In this document: positions 1 through 4,854 of the stretch, piece after piece
Numbering within the stretch: position 1 is the stretch's first letter
Layout of the letters: every line of letters starts with the position of its first letter
Source of the DNA: Winogradskyella sp.
Lineage (GTDB): Bacteria; Bacteroidota; Bacteroidia; Flavobacteriales; Flavobacteriaceae
Assembly (NCBI GenBank): GCA_030149115.1
Contig: JASBSE010000404.1
Span: 1 to 5,872 of the forward strand
DNA length: 5,872 bases
Reading direction: 5' to 3'
Translations under genes and position numbers: made by a program
Notes under the pieces: model-generated
Databases searched by the model: none
What the model was told of the DNA's origin: nothing
Seen by the model: only the letters and a program-made list of their open reading frames with translations

Positions 1-1854
1 TTAGATGAATTGAGTAATCAAATTACTAAATCTACATCTGCATTATTTGAACCAACATTAGATTACGTAATTGTAAAAATACCACGTTGGAACTTTGATA
101 AGTTTGAAGGATCAGACAGAACTTTAGGTCTTCAAATGAAAGCAGTAGGTGAGGTGATGGGAATTGGACGTTCGTTCCAAGAAGCATTGCATAAAGCTAC
201 ACAATCATTAGAGATAAAACGTAATGGTTTAGGTGCAGACGGAAAAGGATACAAGAACTACGATCAAATTATAGACAAGCTTACAAATGCAAGTTGGGAT
301 CGTGTGTTTGTATTGTATGATGCTATACAAATGGGAATTCCGTTAAGTCGTATTCACGAAATCACTAAAATAGATATGTGGTTCTTAAAGCAATACGAAG
401 AGTTATTCCAGCTAGAAAAAGAAATTTCTACCTACGCTATTGATACTATAGATAGAGAGTTACTTCTCGAAGCTAAGCAAAAAGGGTATGGAGACCGTCA
501 GATTGCACATATGCTCAAATGTCTGGAAAGTGAAGTTTATAATAAACGTAGAGAACTTAAAATAAATCGTGTTTATAAACTTGTAGATACATGTGCTGCT
601 GAGTTTAAGGCACAAACTCCATATTACTATTCTACATTCGAAAGTGAAGTAGAAACTGCGGATGGACAAGTTTCTGTTGTTAATGAAAGTGTTGTTACAG
701 ATAAGAAGAAAATCATTGTATTAGGCTCTGGTCCAAACCGTATAGGTCAAGGTATTGAGTTTGATTATTGTTGTGTACATGGTGTTTTAGCCGCGTCAGA
801 ATGTGGTTACGAAACCATCATGATTAACTGTAACCCAGAAACTGTTTCTACAGATTTTGATATTGCAGACAAATTATATTTTGAACCTGTATTCTGGGAA
901 CATATCTACGATATTATTCAGCATGAAAAACCAGAAGGTGTTATAGTACAGCTTGGTGGACAAACCGCTTTAAAGCTTGCTGAAAAATTAGAACGTTATG
1001 GTGTAAAGATCATGGGAACAAGTTTCCAGTCTTTAGATTTAGCAGAAGACAGAGGAAGTTTTTCAACTTTATTAAAAGAAAACAATATTCCTTATCCAAA
1101 ATTTGATGTAGCCGAAACAGCAGACGAAGCTTTAGCAATTGCAGATGTATTAGACTTCCCTATTTTGGTGAGGCCTTCTTATGTACTTGGTGGACAAGGC
1201 ATGAAGATTGTGATTAACAAACAAGAATTAGAGGAGCATGTTATAGATCTTTTAAAATCTATACCAGGAAATAAACTTCTTTTAGACCACTATTTAGATG
1301 GAGCTATTGAAGCAGAAGCAGATGCCATTTGTGATGGTGAAAATGTTTACATTATTGGGATAATGGAGCATATTGAACCTTGTGGTATTCACTCTGGTGA
1401 TAGTAATGCAACTTTACCACCATTTAATCTTGGCGAATTTGTAATGCAGCAAATAAAAGATCACACTAAGAAAATTGCATTAGCTCTAAATACGGTTGGT
1501 TTAATCAACATTCAGTTTGCTATAAAAGATGATACAGTTTATATCATAGAAGCGAATCCTAGAGCATCACGTACAGTGCCATTTATTGCAAAAGCTTATA
1601 AAGAGCCTTATGTAAATTATGCAACTAAAGTAATGCTAGGTGAGAAGAAGGTCACTGATTTCGACTTTAATCCACAGTTGGAAGGTTATGCAATTAAACA
1701 ACCAGTATTCTCATTTAATAAATTCCCTAATGTAAATAAGAAATTAGGGCCAGAAATGAAGAGTACAGGCGAAAGCATCTTATTTATTGAAAGCTTAAAA
1801 GAAGATGAATTCTACGACCTATATTCAAGACGAAAAATGTACTTGAGTAAATAA
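1..1854 (+). CDS. carB: Carbamoyl-phosphate synthase large subunit, C-terminal 617 residues (5' end outside window)
   Basis: CarB makes carbamoyl phosphate from bicarbonate, ammonia (from CarA glutaminase) and two ATP, for pyrimidine and arginine synthesis in the cytosol. The frame is open from base 1, so about 330 N-terminal residues lie upstream; the TTG at base 10 is an internal Leu codon, not a start. Visible in order (residue 1 = base 1): the end of the first ATP-grasp half (FEPTLDYVIVKIPRWNF, GEVMGIGRSFQEAL), a helical oligomerisation region (about 70-210), then the second, carbamoyl-phosphate-forming half starting at KKIIVLGSGPNRIGQGIEFD. That half has the ATP-grasp signatures LVRPSYVLGGQGM and IIEANPRASRTVPF. 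The protein stops only 26 residues after GPEMKSTGE (residues 583-591), so it lacks the roughly 140-residue MGS-like allosteric domain of E. coli CarB (1073 aa). From memory, about 950 aa is usual in Flavobacteriaceae, so this looks native rather than a truncation. Identity is very secure. Confidence 0.97.
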   Translation, partial: LDELSNQITKSTSALFEPTLDYVIVKIPRWNFDKFEGSDRTLGLQMKAVGEVMGIGRSFQEALHKATQSLEIKRNGLGADGKGYKNYDQIIDKLTNASWDRVFVLYDAIQMGIPLSRIHEITKIDMWFLKQYEELFQLEKEISTYAIDTIDRELLLEAKQKGYGDRQIAHMLKCLESEVYNKRRELKINRVYKLVDTCAAEFKAQTPYYYSTFESEVETADGQVSVVNESVVTDKKKIIVLGSGPNRIGQGIEFDYCCVHGVLAASECGYETIMINCNPETVSTDFDIADKLYFEPVFWEHIYDIIQHEKPEGVIVQLGGQTALKLAEKLERYGVKIMGTSFQSLDLAEDRGSFSTLLKENNIPYPKFDVAETADEALAIADVLDFPILVRPSYVLGGQGMKIVINKQELEEHVIDLLKSIPGNKLLLDHYLDGAIEAEADAICDGENVYIIGIMEHIEPCGIHSGDSNATLPPFNLGEFVMQQIKDHTKKIALALNTVGLINIQFAIKDDTVYIIEANPRASRTVPFIAKAYKEPYVNYATKVMLGEKKVTDFDFNPQLEGYAIKQPVFSFNKFPNVNKKLGPEMKSTGESILFIESLKEDEFYDLYSRRKMYLSK

Positions 1855-1856
1855 TC

Positions 1857-1889
1857 AAAAAGACCGCGAATTTATTCGCGGTTTTTTTT
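1857..1889 (+). terminator. Intrinsic terminator of carB
   Basis: Three bases after the carB stop, CCGCGAA (1864-1870) pairs perfectly with TTCGCGG (1875-1881) around a TTTA loop and is followed by eight T (1882-1889). The A-rich run at 1857-1861 can pair with the T-tract and lengthen the stem. This is a textbook Rho-independent terminator and separates carB from the downstream secreted-protein gene. Confidence 0.93.
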
Positions 1890-1898
1890 GGTCTGATT

Positions 1899-1932
1899 TT
1901 TGAAGAAAAAAACATAATATCAAATAAATTTG
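1899..1932 (+). promoter_or_regulatory. Predicted Bacteroidota-type promoter for the T9SS-sorted protein gene
   Basis: TAAATTTG (1925-1932) is an exact match to the Bacteroidota -7 consensus TAnnTTTG. A TTTG at 1899-1902 sits 22 nt upstream, within the 17-23 nt spacing usual for the -33 box. Transcription would begin a few bases after 1932, giving a leader of only about 20 nt before the ATG at 1956. It lies immediately after the carB terminator, so the gene appears to be its own transcription unit. The prediction rests on motif and position only. Confidence 0.65.
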
Positions 1933-1955
1933 TAAATTAGCTTAAAACTGAATCT

Positions 1956-2825
1956 ATGAAAAGAATTTTACTCCTATTTTCTTTATCTCTAATATTTAGT
2001 GGTGCTTCTGCTCAGATTGTCCTAAATCAAGTTGATGACTTTGAGGATGGCACAACTAAAAATTGGTCTGATCCTTCTGGGACAGGCGCTGAGAATATTG
2101 CGAATAATGGGCCTAGTGGAGATGGAGATAACTATTTGAGAGATTATACCAATGGAAATGGTGCTGGAAGTGGATCAAAATTGATTATTAGAAATAATGG
2201 TAACCAATGGTCTGGTAATTTTATAGCAGAAGGAGTACAAAGTATCACTTTGAATGTGAGAGCTTTAACTAATACAATAAATGTTAGACTGTCAATTAAT
2301 GGAAGTGGTGGAAAATTCTCTACTACCAATGCAATTACCGTTGCTCCTGAAGACGAATGGGTTTTGGCAGAATTTCCAATTACACCTTCTGATTGGACTG
2401 CAGTTTCAGACGGAATTGACGGAGGAGCTGCTGGTACAGATATTAATGCTACCCTTACCAATGTTACTCAATTTAGAATTTTAAGTAATCCTGTTCCTTC
2501 TTGGGTTGGTGAGGCTATTGATGCAGAAATGCATTTAGACAATATTACTGCTTCAGGCTCTTTGGGCATTAATGATTTTGAAAAGCAAGATGTCGAATTT
2601 TCTATTTCTCCTAATCCAGCAAAGAGCAAGTTAAATATTGTAATGCCTTCAGGAAGTGAAGAAATGATGCTAGAAGTATTTGATGTTTTAGGAAAGCGTG
2701 TTTATAAAGGGACAATTACTAAATTAACTTCTTCAGTAAATGTATCTAGCTGGAAAAGTGGTGTTTATTTGGTTAAGCTGTCCGATGGAAAAACAACACA
2801 GACTAAGCGATTTATAAAACAATAA
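1956..2825 (+). CDS. Secreted T9SS type A sorting domain protein with carbohydrate-binding-like N-terminal region
   Basis: This 289-residue protein looks built for export to the cell surface or medium. Residues 1-19 form a Sec signal peptide (MKR, a hydrophobic core, then SGASA before Q20). Residues about 26-201 form a beta-rich, Gly/Asn/Ser/Thr-rich body beginning VDDFEDGTTKNW and ending AEMHLDNITASGS. Its layout resembles CBM-like jelly-roll domains that occur in secreted proteins of several phyla, but I cannot name a family. Residues about 214-289 are a T9SS type A sorting domain: FSISPNPAKSKLNI, then VFDVLGKRVYKG, SSWKSGVYLVKL and the basic end KRFIKQ. No catalytic domain is visible, so a binding or adhesive role is more likely than an enzymatic one; that is inference. 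The ATG at 1956 is chosen because the signal peptide starts there and a promoter lies just upstream. There is no clear Shine-Dalgarno, as is normal in flavobacteria. The gene stands alone between two terminators. Confidence 0.9.
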   Translation: MKRILLLFSLSLIFSGASAQIVLNQVDDFEDGTTKNWSDPSGTGAENIANNGPSGDGDNYLRDYTNGNGAGSGSKLIIRNNGNQWSGNFIAEGVQSITLNVRALTNTINVRLSINGSGGKFSTTNAITVAPEDEWVLAEFPITPSDWTAVSDGIDGGAAGTDINATLTNVTQFRILSNPVPSWVGEAIDAEMHLDNITASGSLGINDFEKQDVEFSISPNPAKSKLNIVMPSGSEEMMLEVFDVLGKRVYKGTITKLTSSVNVSSWKSGVYLVKLSDGKTTQTKRFIKQ

Positions 2826-2851
2826 CGTTTATCCTTACAATTTACATATAT

Positions 2852-2881
2852 AAGTCATTTCTTTAAAGAAGTGACTTTTTT
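2852..2881 (+). terminator. Intrinsic terminator of the T9SS protein gene, between convergent genes
   Basis: AAGTCATTTCT (2852-2862) pairs with AGAAGTGACTT (2867-2877), with one T-G wobble, around a TTAA loop. Six T follow (2876-2881), the first two also in the stem. It begins 26 nt after the stop codon at 2825 and lies 9 nt before the end of the convergent thioesterase gene. On the - strand the hairpin is followed by TATATATG rather than a T-run, so termination of the opposing operon here would be weaker. Confidence 0.85.
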
Positions 2882-2890
2882 ATTTAGTAT

Positions 2891-3436
2891 CTAATGTTCA
2901 GGTAGTTCAACTTTTACGCGATATCCTTCCAATTCTTTAAGATAGTTTTCTAGTGAGAAATTAATGCTATCAAATTCAATTTTACGTTGATGTTTAGTAT
3001 GCATTCGCTTTATAGCTTTTAAAAATCGCTTTACTTCATTTTTGTCATTTATAATAAGACCAGGAACCTCTGTTGGTTTACCATTTTCATTTTTGGCCAC
3101 CATTGTAAAATAAGACGAATTACAATGCTTTTTTACACTGGTCTGTATGTTTTCAGACTCTACTCTAATACCAACCACCATAGATGATGTACCTACATAA
3201 TTTACCGAAGCTTTCATGGTTACCAATTCGCCAACTTCAATAGGGTTTATAAAATCTACAGTGTCAACAGATGCTGTTACACAATAACTTCCAGAGTGTT
3301 TAGAAGCACAAGCAAATGCAATTTGATCCATTAAATTTAGAATGTATCCTCCATGAATTTTACCACCAAAATTAGTATTAGATGGTAACATTAATTGTGT
3401 GATTTCTATTCTTGAGGCGTCTACTGTTTTATACAT
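2891..3436 (-). CDS. Acyl-CoA thioesterase, hotdog fold (YciA/BFIT-like)
   Basis: Predicted cytosolic enzyme hydrolysing acyl-CoA to free fatty acid and CoA; chain-length preference cannot be read from sequence. The 181-residue protein has the hallmark segment of the acyl-CoA thioester hydrolase hotdog family at residues 15-37: LMLPSNTNFGGKIHGG followed by YILNLMDQIAFACA. N22 and D37 are the positions expected to shape the active site. The second strand region TASVDTVDFINPIEVGELV and the central MKASVNYVGTSSMVVGIRVE also fit. The hotdog ends near residue 130 (PTEVPGLI), and about 50 charged residues follow as a C-terminal extension. The ATG lies 8 nt inside the end of the upstream DUF3307 gene, which implies one mRNA and coupled translation. 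It is the last gene of a satD-DUF3307-thioesterase operon. The link to the two upstream genes is unexplained; lipid or membrane metabolism is one possibility. Confidence 0.9.
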   Translation of the reverse strand: MYKTVDASRIEITQLMLPSNTNFGGKIHGGYILNLMDQIAFACASKHSGSYCVTASVDTVDFINPIEVGELVTMKASVNYVGTSSMVVGIRVESENIQTSVKKHCNSSYFTMVAKNENGKPTEVPGLIINDKNEVKRFLKAIKRMHTKHQRKIEFDSINFSLENYLKELEGYRVKVELPEH

Positions 3437-4145
3437 AAGATTTTAGATTTAAAAATAATAGACTAACTATTATGGCAATTCCAAAACTAATCAAAGTCCC
3501 AATTAATATGTACTCTGTTAGCTTTCGTTCTTTAGTAGATGTTAGATCACCAAATCTAAATACGGATTTGGCTGTTATTAAAAAGCCAACAGCTTCCCAA
3601 TGTCCCACTATAATAAAGATAAATACTAAGAGTCGCTCTAATATACCAATATACTTTCCTGCATCTTTTAAAGATTCATTTTCCTCAGTATATTTTGAAA
3701 TATCCCATTTTGTAAAAATGATCTTCATTATTATAGAGGTTGGTTGCGTTAGAAATACTAAGCAAATTGTTAAGAGTAATGCTGAAGTACTTATAGATAA
3801 TGATGGTGCAATTTCCTCATAGTACATTGCTATAGTTAAAAGAAATATAGCTGTAATGTGGAGAATTTGATCTGCAAAAAAATAAAATCGTTTTGTTTTT
3901 TTCTTTTGCAGAAGAAGTTTAAGAATATCAATAATAAAGTGTGAAGCACCAATCAATAGAATCAATAACCAATGCGAAAAATCCCAAACCAAAAGAAACA
4001 TCAAAGCTATGTGTATACCAATATGAATGTATAACCATTTAGACTTTAGTTTCTTTTTTTCTTTGTCCTTAACCCATTTTTCGGGCTGAAGAAAAAAGTC
4101 ACCTAGAATATGTGCAAGAATGAGTTTTAAGATTATTAGATTCAT
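3429..4145 (-). CDS. DUF3307 family multi-pass membrane protein
   Basis: Integral membrane protein of 238 residues and unknown function. It matches DUF3307 by its N-terminal pattern LAHILGDFFLQPEKWVKDK (H12, D16), H41 and H45 in IHIGIH, H69-FII-D73, and the F90-A-D92-Q-ILH96 motif. The C-terminal half has YIGILERLL (165-173), AKSVFRF (192-198) and TEYILIGTLISF (210-221), which I recall as typical of longer DUF3307 members. By eye there are about seven hydrophobic segments: roughly 2-21, 38-55, 58-79, 88-108, 116-143, 168-190 and 212-234, with a basic cytosolic-type loop near 26-36 and another near 80-86. The concentration of conserved His and Asp near the membrane suggests a metal site or catalysis, but that is inference. 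The ATG shares ATGA with the satD stop (4-nt overlap), and the stop overlaps the thioesterase start by 8 nt, so all three are co-expressed. SatD and DUF3307 genes are, as I recall, often paired in other bacteria. Confidence 0.85.
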   Translation of the reverse strand: MNLIILKLILAHILGDFFLQPEKWVKDKEKKKLKSKWLYIHIGIHIALMFLLVWDFSHWLLILLIGASHFIIDILKLLLQKKKTKRFYFFADQILHITAIFLLTIAMYYEEIAPSLSISTSALLLTICLVFLTQPTSIIMKIIFTKWDISKYTEENESLKDAGKYIGILERLLVFIFIIVGHWEAVGFLITAKSVFRFGDLTSTKERKLTEYILIGTLISFGIAIIVSLLFLNLKSYV

Positions 4146-4753
4146 ATCTGATCTATTTTTTGTCTGTACAGTTTATCCAATTCCAAAATTTCATCTAAGT
4201 AAGCTCTTTTTTGTCGTTTGCTAACTGCGTCTTGGCTAATACCAATAAGTTTTGCCAATTCTGCTTGGATCATTGTTGGATTTTCTATGCTAAGCTTTAC
4301 AATTTCAGCCGAATTTGTAGTCCAATTATCCATTGCAATCAGTGCAAGTTTAAAATATAAGTTCAACTCTTCGTTAAGGGTAAAATCTCTAGTCTTTATT
4401 TTTAGATTTATCTTTTCCTTTTTTAAGGTTTCAAAAGTTTCACCAGAATGCACAAATGCCTCACCATTAGATTCGCTCACAGTGTTACCTGTGTAATCTT
4501 TCGTTCCGATGCCGATAGAGATCCTTACATCTAAACCTTTAATAGTTTTAATACATGATTTTATATATACAGCATGTCTAAAACTATGATAAATATCTCT
4601 GCATTCATATTGAAAGCTATCTCCACGATAAATTTCATAGTAAGATTTATCAGATGATAGCATATTAAGAGCATATTTCAATTGCTCCATCCAAATATTT
4701 TGGTCCTTAATATTTCTGGATTTTATGATATCTCCAGTTATAACACTAGTCAT
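4142..4753 (-). CDS. SatD family protein with C-terminal helix-turn-helix
   Basis: This 203-residue cytosolic protein resembles the SatD family, named after a gene of the Streptococcus mutans sat (secretion and acid tolerance) operon; its biochemical role is not known. The N-terminal domain (1-120) opens with SVITGDIIKSR (D8), then has YEIYRGDSFQ (G44-D45), VRISIGIG (76-83) and ESNGEAFVHSGETFETLK (94-111). This order recalls class III cyclase-fold domains, though no family match can be proved here. Residues 130-145 are helical. Residues about 162-183 (IQAELAKLIGISQDAVSKRQ) form a convincing helix-turn-helix, followed by a helical tail. The ATG at 4753 gives the conserved start just ahead of VITGD, and a promoter with a three-unit operator-like array lies immediately upstream, so autoregulation is plausible. 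It is the first gene of a three-gene operon and overlaps the DUF3307 start by 4 nt. Family assignment is fairly sure; function is unknown. Confidence 0.82.
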   Translation of the reverse strand: MTSVITGDIIKSRNIKDQNIWMEQLKYALNMLSSDKSYYEIYRGDSFQYECRDIYHSFRHAVYIKSCIKTIKGLDVRISIGIGTKDYTGNTVSESNGEAFVHSGETFETLKKEKINLKIKTRDFTLNEELNLYFKLALIAMDNWTTNSAEIVKLSIENPTMIQAELAKLIGISQDAVSKRQKRAYLDEILELDKLYRQKIDQI

Positions 4754-4770
4754 AGTATCGTTATTTACTT

Positions 4771-4802
4771 CAAATATATGCCTTTATAACGGAATAAACA
4801 AA
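4771..4802 (-). promoter_or_regulatory. Predicted promoter of the satD-DUF3307-thioesterase operon
   Basis: Read on the - strand, TATATTTG (4778 to 4771) matches the Bacteroidota -7 consensus TAnnTTTG exactly. A TTTG (4802 to 4799) lies 20 nt upstream, a good -33 spacing. Transcription would start near 4765, only about 12 nt before the satD ATG. The bases 4806 to 4799 repeat TATATTTG and could be a second -7 box, but no TTG-type -33 is visible upstream of it. The first dyad of the adjacent repeat array sits inside the -33/-7 spacer, which suggests repression at this site. Confidence 0.65.
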
Positions 4803-4854
4803 TATATGCCTTAAAAAAGGAATATTTATGATTATGCCATAATTTAGGAATATT
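4771..4854. repeat. Three-unit 28-bp tandem array of TATGCC-N8-GGAATA dyads (probable operator)
   Basis: Units start at 4771, 4799 and 4827 with a period of exactly 28 bp. By my count units 1 and 2 agree at 23 of 28 positions and units 2 and 3 at 19 of 28. Invariant in all three are TATGCC (4777, 4805, 4833) and GGAATA (4791, 4819, 4847), which form an imperfect inverted repeat (TATkCC/GGmATA). Because the gaps within and between dyads are all 8 bp, six alternately oriented half-sites recur every 14 bp. The array fills most of the gap between the rmuC stop and satD and overlaps the satD promoter. An operator for a DNA-binding dimer is the likeliest reading. SatD itself, with its helix-turn-helix, is the obvious candidate, though this is unproven. 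Confidence 0.85.

Noticed and set aside
460..669. Open frame of 69 codons on the - strand inside carB
   Set aside because: Antisense to a highly conserved enzyme gene; the translation is low-complexity Phe/Ile-rich and shows no domain or promoter.
2144..2484. Two open frames (- 2144-2461 and + 2281-2484) inside the T9SS protein gene
   Set aside because: Both overlap a well-supported secreted protein with signal peptide and sorting domain; their translations have no recognisable features.
3472..3822. 116-codon open frame on the + strand antisense to the DUF3307 gene
   Set aside because: The - strand frame carries family motifs and tight operon overlaps; the + frame is a by-product of a hydrophobic coding sequence.
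4218..4496. 92-codon open frame on the + strand antisense to satD
   Set aside because: The satD frame has a clear helix-turn-helix and conserved motifs; the antisense frame has none.
4771..4854. The 28-bp repeat array considered as a CRISPR or a plasmid/phage origin iteron set
   Set aside because: There are no unique spacers of CRISPR length or cas genes, and no replication initiator gene nearby; position over a promoter and the inverted half-sites favour an operator.
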